Source: Kudoa neothunni (lineage: Eukaryota; Cnidaria). Taken from it: DNA of 64,000 bases. Below are positions 34,943 to 46,696 of this stretch, one piece after another. Every line of letters starts with the position of its first letter. Within the stretch, counting starts at the first letter, position 1. The notes under the pieces are model-generated. The model had not been told where the DNA came from. It did no database searches and saw nothing but the letters and a program-made list of their open reading frames with translations. The stretch spans positions 12,214,001 to 12,278,000 of the forward strand of contig OZ199838.1 of assembly GCA_964304625.1 (NCBI GenBank), read 5' to 3'. The translations under genes and the position numbers were made by a program.

Positions 34943-37291
34943 TTAGGTGTAGGAATTTTTCATCCTGATAACAATAGGAGCCGATGTACAAGGAACAACA
35001 CCTAGTTCGGTGGCGAGGGCGGATATAAATTTAGGAAGGATAACATCATAGGAGAGATTGAGCATGCAGACAGTTTTTGCATTTTTCCAATTCTCAAAAT
35101 GATACGGTGCATTGGGGGTGCTGGTGATAAGCTCGTGAGGATCACCTACAACAAGTAAGTCATATGTTAATTAATGATGTGGATATTTGAATTACAAAGC
35201 TCATTGTAGACGATTGCATCAGTCTGAGCTCGTTCCGAAAATTTGTACGACTCGCAACAGACCAAAACAGGAACATTAAAAGCGTTAGCGACTGTTGTCA
35301 CCATTGCGCTGCCAACTCTGCTGATGACAGCTCCATTTGCTAGCAGTCCATGGGCGCCAAGGAGAACCTTGGTAACCTATATAAACCATTATAAATTGTA
35401 TAAAAATTTCCCAGAAGATTTTGATCTTAATGAAAGAGAATACACTACCTTTTTCATCACATAACTAATGCCATTGATGCCAGTGTAAGTGCATTCGATG
35501 CCGATTTTGGAGAACTTGTCAAGCATTTTCCTACCTAGAAATTATCGAAATTTGAAACTCTTCTTACACCTTATCGAATCAACTCAAAATTTACCTTCAA
35601 ATCTGGGTTTAGAGTCAACAATAATCAATTTTATATTCTTTTTTCTGTTGATAGCCTCAACAAGTATATCGCTTATAAGGGAGGAACTGCCAAGCATAAA
35701 TTAAAAGCTTAAATAAATTCAAATGAATTTACCATGCGTAGGTTAGAATCACATCATTATTATTAATTTTAGCTTGTGTCACATTGACAATAGTGTTGTG
35801 TGCGTTGATAATTCTATTTTGATAGAATTGGTCCAGTTTTTTTAACAAATCTTCCTTACTCTGATAACAAATTCAAACCGATTAAGAGTTTAAAGAAATT
35901 CACCTCTTCTTCTGTAAGAGTGTACGGTAAAGTTGTGATATTAAATTTCAAATATTTTATAATATTGCCCATACCAATGGACAATGGCCTGCATTGATTT
36001 AGAAAACTAGACAACCAATAGAATAAACATTCAAATCTACAATAAAGTGTCACCTTATTGGTGGTCTCAAAGATACTTCCATATCCCTGGAGAGAACCTT
36101 GTCACTTGGAGTTTTGTAATTTATAACGAACTAATGTCAACCAAGTGTCACAACCAAAATCTTCAACAATAATTACATTTCTAAGTGCCATCAATAAAGC
36201 TATTGATCTAGCGTTGGATCCAATCAATATTCCATCGGAGTATTTTAAACCAAGTACAATAAAATCATATCCAATACTAGTGGATAATGAACTACACAAC
36301 AGAAGATTAGTGACAATTTAAAATTCAATCAATCTCTAGCTGAACACACTTGAAATTCTGCTCAATTATATAAGGTTTGTCGTATTGTTTTAGATGAGAA
36401 AATATAACCATTTTTCGAGTAGTTTCCACACGAATAGGTATCTGTCGGTGACAAATAATCATCTACTTGAGATAAATTGATATAGATTGATTACATTTTG
36501 TTTGCTGAGCTTTTTGTTCATTTTCTTATGGAAACGAGGATCATCCATATGATTTCGTGACCGCACAGCTTTCTCGCTTTGGCCTTGATCATCTAAGGTG
36601 GTGTTCTTTGATGGATTCGAATCATTTAAGAGTGCGACTTCATCTACAACAGCTACATTTTGTTGACCGCTCTTACCCTTGGTGGACGCATTTTCTGTCA
36701 AATTCATTTCGTTTAATGTTTGATGGATATCTGGTTCGTCATGGTTAGGAATTGATTCAATAACGGGACGAGACGTCTCTTTGTCTTTGTTGTCCGGTTT
36801 TTTCTTTGTGTCACACTGGTTAACCACTTTCTTTTGTGGTTTAACCTTTTGTGGTAAGCCTTTACTAATCCGTTCTAATTTTGCCGCCCGTTGAGCTTCC
36901 TATTCAATGACAAATTCAATAACAACAATATATCCACAGTTAACTTTTGCGGGTTTATCGCCAGCACTAATGACCATTAAAAACCACATGAACAAACGTT
37001 ACCTGCAGAGCTCTTCGTTCCGATTTAGTTAGCTTTGTTTTAGCTGGTTTTAAATCAGCATTTACAGTACTGTTTTTTTCTATTTTTGGTTCATTTGCTG
37101 ACACACAATTTTGATGATGTTCATTACATCTCGTTGAATCTTCTGTTTCTCTGGAAAAATAACGTTAGCTGATGGGATAAAGAAAAGATAACACGTATTA
37201 GTTACTTCATTTTTCTTCAACTTAAAATTTAAGTTCTTTCACCAAAATAATAACCTAGCTACCGACTAATCCCGATCCTTGCACGATTCAT
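34943..37291 (-). CDS. EIF2B4, eIF2B delta subunit, 12 exons
   Basis: Regulatory subunit of the eIF2 guanine-nucleotide exchange factor in the cytosol; it senses phosphorylated eIF2. Exons (5' to 3'): 37263-37291, 37003-37150, 36495-36899, 36350-36441, 36168-36291, 36054-36130, 35904-36006, 35733-35860, 35595-35686, 35449-35534, 35196-35376, 34943-35145. All phases agree: 555 residues (human 523). The N-terminal 190 residues are charged and low-complexity with [13 protein letters not shown] and DDPRFHKK motifs, as in other delta subunits. Core matches: [20 protein letters not shown] (human [20 protein letters not shown]), [73 protein letters not shown]. The C-terminus [18 protein letters not shown] matches the family. 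Start is a 29-nt first exon joined by a 112-nt intron. Confidence 0.9.
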
Positions 37292-39898
37292 TTGCGATAC
37301 TCACCAGGTTGCCACATTGTACATTGTTACGGGACCTTTTTATTGAAGATAATAGATTTTTGTTCGTTTGAATATTAGTTTTGTTCCAAAATTTAAATTA
37401 GATTTTTACATTTATTGTAGAATGTATTGTATGGTTTTTAGGTGTGTAAATAGAATAATTTATCAATAAATAATTAAATATCAGCGTACATTCAAAACAT
37501 AATCATTAGGCGTGTACGGTTCAATCGTGGATTTCGGGGGATTAAATTCAATTTAATTTGATACACGCGTTTAATGCCGAATTAGGTGGTATGATGATGT
37601 TCCCAATCAATAATCCATGATACTCTGCGCGCGTGCTAATTTTTCTTAACTTGTAACACTGAGTAGAGATTTAACTAACCAAATAATAATTAGTCTTAAC
37701 TCAATTAATCGGTGATAAGCTTAGAAAGGTTTGCAGTCGCATGTTTGTGGTGATTATGGGTGTCATTGTTATTCTAAAATTTCTGTTGGAGAATTCGTCG
37801 TGCGACGAATAAGATCACTTTTATTTTGGTTAAGTTGTATAAAACGATACAATTTTATTAATATTAAAAAGGATATTTTTATATCAGTGGTTATCAATCG
37901 GTGTTTGGTGAGCTAGCGTCAAGGATTCGACGCATCGACGGATGAGGAAATTTTTACTGTTGGTTGTGCGAAACGTACATCAAAGATTTAATAATACCGA
38001 TTGGAAGTTCCTTCTTGTTATTTAACTACAGAGACGGCCATTTAAGTTCACAAATATTTAAAACATTAAGTTTATTGTTAAATCTTATAAAAATAATGAT
38101 AGTTTATTTGAATAATTCACCATTTAAGTAAGGACTCCTCACCATCTATTACGTTTTCTTTATGATGAATACACGGCTTCTATGTGCAATAAGCATTCTG
38201 CGTTTTCACTATTCATGTCTAATCGCATCAATCTTGGCCCATTTGTTGTTTTTATTTAGTATTGCTGATTATTATAAATATGAAAATGGTCAGAAGAGTA
38301 CATTAAATATGGGATCTCTGCGGTAACCGATTAACATGGAAGTCAGCATTAACCATATATTGCGGTGTAATGTTGTATTAGGCAATTATAACCTCGTAAC
38401 CTGTAAAACTAGATGATCGTTTTGTAAACCTTCATGATAATATCCAACACAAAAATGCAATAATCGCCGATTTTATAGCTAAAAGAATAAAACTGGAGCT
38501 AATAAAAACTTTAACATGTCTGGATTTTGTGTGAGTGAGAAACGAGTTTGAAAGGCATCATGCAAAACTTCGTATTTGATTGTTAAACTAAATAAGCCTC
38601 GTACAATCGGTGATTATGAGTGAGGTCAACTTCTGTGAAAAGGGGAGATATTCTAATAGAACGGGCTGCTGAACCTAATTTGTCTAAAGTCTCATTTTTT
38701 GAAGGAATTATACTAAGTTAAATTATGAATATGAATACTGCGTTCAAAAGAAAGTTCCATAACGTCCATAAAACACTTCACAACAAAGAACAGTACTCTA
38801 ACTGGACTGATTGTTTATATGAATAGGGAGAGAAAATGTAGCGATTAATAACGACGTTGAATTGACAAAATAACAAATTTATTCAGGAATAAATCTTCAG
38901 TCATCTACTTGAAAATTTTTAATTACATTTAATAACACGTGTATAAACGTTAAAGTGAGCAATGACATATGTTATGGCTAATAGATAGCGCGGACAGGGA
39001 TTAGGATTATTATTAGTATTGGTATCACGTTGGAGTTTCAAATATTGTTTCTATTCGCGTTGCTCATACTTCACAACATATTATCGCGAATAATGGAACA
39101 TCTGCTTTCAAGCCCATTTAAATTCAATCTCCATCTTGATACTTGATTTTGAGAGCGATATGAGAATCGCATTGACTACAATCAAGATTAGAATTTCTAA
39201 AATAATTAATGAAAAAAAGAAACAAATTTTATATTACTTTTATTTTTGATGATACAAAAAACTTATTCGTTATTTAGTTCTTAATTTTACTTAATGTTGA
39301 ATAAGGGTTATACGAATTATATGCATATATATATATATATATATATATGATGGGATAGAATATGCAATAAATTGAGCATAATTCATTCAAAAAGTTTTAT
39401 TTAAAGCTTTTTCCCGTAAATTGTTAAAATTTTACTTTACATCTAGTAATAAATTTTCAAACAATTCGATATTTTTTATTTTAAGACGATGTTTAGCCGA
39501 GAAGGATTATGACAGACGCAATGTGCCTTATTTTATTTAACCTTTAAATAGAATGAGGTAGACCTCTACCCCAAGCGGGGTTTGTCGTCACATTTATGAC
39601 TTTAATAGGAATCCAGTCTTATTGATACTCCCTCTAATATTTTATAATCGTTGATTCTTTAGATGAACGTAAAATAAAATTTTTTAAATAAATATTAAAA
39701 AAGTCAATGCAAAAACACTCTCCAAGTAAAATGGGGTAGAATTCTTCCCCACGTTTTTTTGATCAAAAAAATTCAATATATATAAAAAATAATTATAGAA
39801 CAAATTTCAGAAAATTCCATAGAGTAAATTTTTAAAAAATGAGTAAATATACTACAAAGTTTCCGAGTTCGATTGCGCAACGCTAAACGATAATTAAT
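37292..39898. other. gene-free AT-rich region with (TA)n microsatellite
   Basis: No supported exon in 2.6 kb. A (TA)n run of about 26 bp lies at about 39323-39349. The part next to 37291 is the eIF2B delta promoter by position. Confidence 0.4.
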
Positions 39899-39899
39899 A

Positions 39900-41715
39900 C
39901 AGTAGGGTCTCGATATTGCGTGAGTCGATACGGCGTAATTAAAGATTTTTGGTTCAATCAAACTCAAAATTACCGAAATCGACGGTCTCGCTATTGCGTG
40001 GCGTTTTGGATAAAATAATCCGATGAATCCTATATTTGACCCCCCCCCCCCCCAAAAAAAATTAATGGTAGGACGATCTCAGAGAAGCATAGAAGAAAAA
40101 AATTTAATATTACGACTCGATTAAAACAATAGCTGGGGCAAAAATGATGACAATGAAACATTTTAACCTGCCAAATAATGACTAGATTTTGGTTTTCGAT
40201 AAATCAGGATAGGAAATTCCTCTCTCGATAGAATATTATCAAAAAAAGATGAACTTATTAGTTCAAATGTCTCAATTGACCGAATACGAGTTTCACGGGG
40301 AAAATACACTCAGATTGAAAGTGAGTTGTATAATTGGATAGTTAGCATGCGAGAAAAAAAGAAAAACATCTCAAAATTTATAATTAAAGAAAAGGCGATG
40401 CTTATAGCACATGATCTTCATGTCAAAGATTTTCGTTCCAGTAATGGGTGGTTTTGTAATTTCAAAAAACGGTTCAGTTTGAAAAATCAAAAGCTTCACG
40501 GCGAGGCATGTAGTGCGAATGTGATGGCATCTAATGAATGGATTGGACAATATTCGGATGTAATAAGTAATTACAATAATGAAAATATATTTAATCTTGA
40601 CGAATTTGCTCTTTTTTAAGAACAACTTCCCAAACGTACTTATCGTATTTATACAACAAAAGGCGAAATCGAATTGAGGGGTTGTAAACGATCAAAAAAA
40701 GAGTAACCGTGTTGGTAACTGCATCATTGGTTGAAGAAAAACTTTCGCTTTATGTTATTGGTAAGTTTCAAAAACCACGTTGTTTTAAAGGGGTGAATGA
40801 TTTCCCTTGCAAATATTTCTCTCAAAAAAATGGTTGGATGTCAGCGGCTATTTTCTATGAGATACTAAAAGATTTGGACAACAAATTTTTTAGAGAAAGT
40901 AGAAACGTTCTTATGTTATTAGATCAATGCCCTTCTCATCGTTAATCAATTAATTCATTTACAAACATCAAATTATTATTTCTCCCAAAAAATACCACCA
41001 GCATCGTCCAGTCAATGGATCTCGGTGTTATTAATAGTCTTAAGGCAAACTATAAGAAAATATTGGCCCAAAATCTTATATTTGACGACGATGCTACAAA
41101 TGTTCCGAAATACACCATATTAGATTGTCTAAATACATTAAACAATGCTTGGGAAACAGTTATTAATTCAGTTATACTAAATTGTTTCAAAAAATCTCCT
41201 ATTTTCGGTAGTGATAGTTTTGTTGATTTTGAAATATTTAATATACATACAGAAAAATCATTAATTGATTCGAATTATGAAAACCATGAAATTGTTGACG
41301 GTATTAATTGTTGCTTATCTGGTTTGATTATATTACATGACCTCGATGACGTTGGCGCTATGGAAGAGGCTGAAACTGCTCATGATGATGCATCTTACAA
41401 CTCCAACACAAGCAAATTAAATAATTCTATATGTACTGAAGACTCCGATTTTGATTTGGAAAAATAAACAGTTTCAACGAAACAACTAAAATCCTCGATC
41501 AGCACAATTAGAAGGGCCTTTATAGCTGAAAACCTTCAGCTTTGCTCTCTCTACGTCCTGTTATGGATCATTTATACGAAATATTTAAAAAACGTGAGAA
41601 ACAAACTAAAATAGATAACCATTTCATCAAAAAATCAGAATATTATTTGTATGTGAGCGTGCGGGAAGCCTCGATATTGCGAGTGGCCTTGTCATTGCGT
41701 GGTAGAATGTTGCCC
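39900..41715 (+). mobile_element. decayed pogo/Tigger (Tc1/mariner superfamily) DNA transposon
   Basis: The left end at 39900 begins cagtagggtctcgatattgcg, typical of Tigger tips. Inside are parts of a pogo-type transposase: a CENP-B-like helix-turn-helix segment (FRSSNGWFCNFKKRFSLK) at 40326-40619, the first acidic motif NLDEFALF at about 40605, a second one LLDQCPSHR at about 40930, and acidic C-terminal parts at 41015-41467 and 41542-41640. A stop follows the first acidic motif and there are frame changes between segments, so no full transposase can be made. A related tip motif, cctcgatattgcgagtgg, lies near 41670-41710. A run of Cs at 40040-40053 interrupts the left part. Confidence 0.7.
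41015..41467 (+). pseudogene. C-terminal portion of the pogo/Tigger transposase
   Basis: This 150-residue open frame starts just after the second catalytic motif. It carries an acidic, Asn/Asp-rich tail. It belongs to the transposon at 39900-41715 and is not a host gene. Confidence 0.5.
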
Positions 41716-41719
41716 GTTG

Positions 41720-43235
41720 TTCCAGAGCCTTCTAGCAATTTTTATGATGGTCAACTCATCCACAAGCTGTATACAGATTTTATTTTTTGGATTTTGCTAA
41801 ATCAAATTAATTCTTTCCCAATCCTTCGTTCTTATGAACCAGAAATAATTAAAAATAGTAAAAACTAACGGCACTTGAATATTATTCACCGTGAAAATAC
41901 TCATTTTAAGCATTAATATTATTATTAGGCTACATCATTAAAAGATAGAGGAGACTGAGAATAGTTTTATAAATAGCTGTTAAAGGCTTATTCCTGAAAA
42001 CATCTTAAGAATGTTTACCCAATTATTATTGAGTTTAATTGCCCCGAATAATACAATTCCGTAGAAATCCGGAAGTATGCCTCAAACCCATAATGCAAAA
42101 ATTCTCCCTACCTAATTTTGGTGTCATTTAATTTACCCCGGTTGAGAACCCCTGCTCTATAGGATTTGCTAAAATTTGTTCTAAAATTTTTTTTATACAT
42201 ATTGAATCTTTTAATCAAAAAAATGTGAGGTTAATTTCTACCCCATTTTACTTGGAGGGTGTAAATTTTTGAGTGACTGCTTTAATTCATTTGTTGTATT
42301 TTGTTTGCGAAAATACAACAAATATTTGAAAGGTAAACCTAATCGCCGACAACAGTTTTTGTTGGATCTCTCCGCTTCTTTGAATGAAAGCCACTAGAGG
42401 AGAAGAGCTGAAACCCAAAGGATTGGATATCAAACGTTCTCTTGAGGCAGTTTGGTTTAAATTCAATGAGAATAATACGTCATTTACGGAAGCTAACAAT
42501 GTAAATGTCCGGAAACGATGTTGTTCACGTAATACACGCATCATAAGGTGAAACAAACAATTGTAAATACGCCAAGTATTCAGCAGCGCTATATGCAACG
42601 AACATTCAGTAAAAACATAAACCTGTTTTGAATGCTTCCAAAAATAAATTATCTATTATCGTGTATTTTTATGGCGCAATAACGTATTGAAGTAAGCAGA
42701 TACAGTTTAAAATATAATCAAATAAAAAATAGAAATTAATCCGAGTGGGCTCGCTGAACCCAAGGTCGCCTAAATCAGAAACGCCAGAAAATCATCTATT
42801 GATGGTAAATAAAATTATGGATATTAATTAAATAAATAAATTAATTTAAAATATTTATATGTATGTTAGAATTATGCATTAAAATAAAATAGGGTTCGTG
42901 CTAAGCCCATCGACACATTTGACCGGGTTTCCCGATTGGGGATCCGAGACACATCTTCAGTCAACGAAAAAATTTTAACGCCGATCATGCCTCGTACACA
43001 ATGTACAGATTCCAAGAAATCAGAATCTCGCGAAAATATATCACGTTAAGTTCGTGCGCAATTGAAGCTGACAAAGTCTGATAAACAAATAGCCATTTGA
43101 TGAATTTTACAGATAACTAATTTTTTCAATCTATTTTTTATTTACCAGTACATAAAAAATACCTTATTTCTTTTTCATTCAAAAATAAAGTATTTGATTA
43201 GAATCTTAATTAGTTCATTATAAAAAATGTTAAAA
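41720..43235. other. gene-free stretch with transposon debris
   Basis: At 42137-42160 the tip cggttgagaacccctgctc is the family 2 hAT end in plus orientation. At 42310-42420 a short coding-like piece (KGKPNRRQQFLLDLSASLNESH) recalls piggyBac-type transposases, but is too short to be sure. At 42930-43060 another hAT-like tip (ttcccgattggggatccgag) resembles 50070-50110. Confidence 0.35.
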
Positions 43236-43239
43236 TATT

Positions 43240-43890
43240 TACTCTTTAATGGAACAAATAAACCTCTTATGAAGTGTTTCAGAATAGATTGAATTATTAA
43301 ATCATTCATTCATTTTTTAAGTAAACTATATGGCAAGTAAGAATTAGACTTTAATTAACGCCAAGATTAAGTTTTTAATTTTGTTTGTTGAATTATTTTA
43401 GATTTTTACATTACAAATTAGAATCAATTTTCATTCAAAAATTATATAAACTAAAACTTTACCTTCGAGATTGAGTTATATGATTATTTAACTCTTAAAT
43501 TCATAATTAAAACAAAAAACTACAATCCCAAATTTGGCGCAAGCGCCACCCCTCGTTTGATATTTTGCATTAAAATATTATTAAATTTGATACATTTATA
43601 AAGTATGAAATATTCATACCTTTATCTAAATAAGGGTCCCGTTTTGGTTTAATTATTGTCCAAAATGGAAAAAGTCAAAACATTTAATTATTATCAGTTG
43701 TATTGATTTCATTTACATCTGTTTCCCTGTTAAAGCAGATGCCATTTTACCTTTTAATGTAATACTAGTAAAATAATATTTCCGCCTAAAAATGAGTCAA
43801 TTTTTAAATCGTTTTTTTTGAGAAAGGTGCGGAGTTGTCCCCACAAGTGGTAAGGGGTGCTGAAACTAAAATAAATCGGCGAGCGCTGCG
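43240..43890. repeat. dispersed repeat, family 1 (copy 3)
   Basis: Aligned with 4640-5195 in the same orientation; shared blocks include aaactatatggcaagt, taattattgtccaaaa, tattatcagttgtattgattt, and the right end through gcggagttgtccccac to cgagcgctgcg. Divergence is moderate, with small indels, so the two insertions are not recent duplicates. No coding capacity. Confidence 0.6.
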
Positions 43891-44795
43891 TTTGGGGATC
43901 ACAAGTAAGGAAGATAAAAAACCAACGATGTAGCCATGATGGACGTAAAAACAAAATAAATGAGTTTAAAGTGTTCTCTATAAATGTAAGTGAGCATATA
44001 CTTTTTATTGATAAAAATGATGAATATAAACAAAGTGAGGGTGACCAGCCGTATACACAACGACAATCCGTAATCCAATACCTATCGCAAGATGATACCA
44101 AATAGATGAACAAAAAATATCTTCTAATAAATATTTTTATGGTTTATTACGTTGTTCTAGCATCCCGCACGAAAGTAATAGATGAAAACTATACGTAACG
44201 TAGTCTAGAATTTTATGCATTAAGTTTAAACACACCTATACATTAAAAATAACAGAAATTGTTTTTGGGCACATTATAAAATACAATTATTAATTAATTA
44301 TAATTAGGGATGACCTCGCATATAAGGGGCCCTAATCAGGCCTGGCAATCCTTTCTATTAATGTTGATTCTTTCTGCAAAGAAATTACAAAGTAATTTCT
44401 ATTCTGAAGATTCTTCAGTAAAATTTCTCTTTACGAAAGGGTAATGAAAATGCCTAGCCAATGATTTTATTACGGAAACATTTGGCTCTTTGTAGATTGC
44501 AGCGAATAGCGTATTACAAAAAAAAGAATGTCGGACGAAAGTATCCCTTTTCAGTGATACTTGTGGATTGCCGATCTCGCTCATAATTCATCCGGTGAAT
44601 TTTATATTCTGCCAGATAAATGATTACATTTTATCATGGCACACAATTTAGGCTACATAAAATTCTATTATGTATTTAGTATGCGTGACGTCTCTACTGA
44701 CTTATCACGCGGTAGCTTACTATGTAAACTTAATAATTATTAACTGTAGTATCGTTAATTCTACTTGTCTACCTATATACGCGCGAAGTTATGGC
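43890..44795. other. gene-free AT-rich stretch
   Basis: No supported gene. It may include the 5' part of the Merlin relic that follows, but no zinc-ribbon motif was seen. Confidence 0.35.
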
Positions 44796-44799
44796 TCTC

Positions 44800-45402
44800 A
44801 AAGTATTTTTTTTCTTTATGCAACTTACCAACAAATGAGATGCTTGAATTTTCTAACTATTGGTCGACTGGAGTACAGTCAACACAACTCGGTTTTATAA
44901 CTGGACACTCGACAAATACTATTTCTAGCCGCTGAATGGGTTTATGACAGCTGGTGGCTGATAGTTTAGATTTCGAAGACATCATAATAGGTGGTCAAGG
45001 TATAGTCGTGGAAGTTGAGAATCCGAATTCGCCAAAAATAAATATCACTCTAAAAATCCTGTTAACGATGCATTGATCCTTAGTGGAGTTGAAACAACCG
45101 AAGATACAAGGATCACCTTATTGAAGTCCCTGACAGAAAAGCGGAGACTTCAATTTCCACTATTAAAATTTATGTTCGAGGAGGCTCAATAATTAACATA
45201 GATTCCTTTTGGAGCTGCAATATTCACGAACAATACTATCATCACCTCCACGTAAACCATAGTATAAAATTTGTCGACTCCGTGATCGGTGCACACACAA
45301 ATATCAACGATGGTATATGGAACGCTATAAAATATCGAATTTCTCCAAGAAACCTAACATCATCAATCAATGATAACGGAGAAATCGTCCAGTGTCATAG
45401 AT
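44800..45402 (+). mobile_element. Merlin (IS1016/ISXO2-like) DNA transposon relic
   Basis: Translated pieces match the ISXO2-like DDE transposase domain in order: YWSTGVQSTQLGFITGHST (helix-turn-helix before the core), IVVEVE..SPK (first acidic motif, usually EIDESKFG), VNDALILSGVETTEDTRITL, VPDRNAETS-like region in another frame, FWSCNIHEQYYHHLHVNHS (conserved core) and VIGAHTNINDGIWNAIKYR (third motif, usually GAHTNTIESTW). Frame changes and stops divide it, and the DES of the first motif has become EN. It is therefore non-functional. The ends were not found. Confidence 0.65.
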
Positions 45403-45404
45403 AA

Positions 45405-46695
45405 GTTTTTGTTTTGATTCTAATGGAGGCGCAAAAACCATGAAAATCTTTGGAATCATTCAAAAACGTTAATTTTATATAGAACATTATAACATATTTT
45501 AATATTTTATCATTTATTGTTGCCGTCCCATCACTCAATAGTATAAAATGAGCGAGAGGAAGCAGACAACCTGTCAATTACTAGTAAAGTAGCATTGTTA
45601 TTTTAATGCCGGATCATTTCTCTGGTGGCGGTGCCAGCGTAACATTTACTATAAAATATAAGGATACAGCTTGTTCGACAACTAACAACCTGCATCATAT
45701 GTAGAAATCCGATTTTTGCGCAATAATTCGACGTATGCATTAATAGGGTTAGGGACCCAATATTGCACCAGATCCTCAAATATACATACATACGTAAGGA
45801 GAGGGGAAGAGAAAAAAATAAAAAAAGGAAGGATTGTTCATTAAATAAAAACTATTAAGAAAGTAAAAATTGCAAAAATCACTCCCAATTACATAGAATA
45901 GAAGAAAATTCTAACTTTACAACATTTGATATATAGAATAAATATTCTCCCTCAAACGACGCTGAATAAAATAATGTATGTTTTAATAGAGTTTCATTTT
46001 GTTTTTACAGTTTGGAGTTTAAAAAGATCATAAAAGTTTCGACAAAAACAATGATTCCATTAATATCATATGTTTGTAGTAAAATCAGTTATTTCACAGG
46101 AAACTAAATAATATATAGGCTGAGTTGATGATGTCTTTGAATTGTTTAGGTCAAACACCAACATTGATCGATAATTCTATTAAAATATGTTTGCATCAAA
46201 ATAATGTATAGACTGCATCGATGATGACATATCATTGTGTAATTCAAACACCAACATAATACATCGATTAGATTAGTGCATTTACAGACCTTTAATCGCC
46301 AAGAGACGTTAAAAACAAAATTAATGATCACAAGAGTTCATTAGTTAAGCAATTGTTCTTATCTTCAGAAACACGCGAGGAAATATTTTTTCGCATTTCC
46401 AAAAAATAAATTTAGGCAATAAATAAAAAGAATTTCTTTCCGCGAGATCTTCCCTAGCATTATTAGCAATAGCTTTTGTCATAACAGATTCACAGGATCT
46501 TTTGACAAAAATATGAAACAAAGGAGAACAGATTCGGGACAATTAAAAACCAAAGTCGTCAACCAACAATCTGTCAATAATAAGACACGAAACATTTAAC
46601 GTCATACAAAGACATCACTTAAACTGCGCAAAAATGAAAAATGATATGACCCCAAAATAAGACGAATATGGTTACAAAATCTGTAACCCTGGAGC
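45405..46695. other. gene-free stretch with a degenerate direct repeat
   Basis: Two units of about 60-90 bp at 46117-46180 and 46207-46270 share gatgatg, ttgtgtaattcaaacaccaaca-like and catcgat blocks. Otherwise A/T-rich without supported exons. Confidence 0.35.
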
Positions 46696-46696
46696 A

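Noticed and set aside
35243-35464. Plus-strand open frame within the eIF2B delta gene
   Set aside because: It is the antisense shadow of well-aligned minus-strand exons.
42310-42420. piggyBac transposase remnant
   Set aside because: Only about 22 residues resemble the family; too short to list as a feature of its own.
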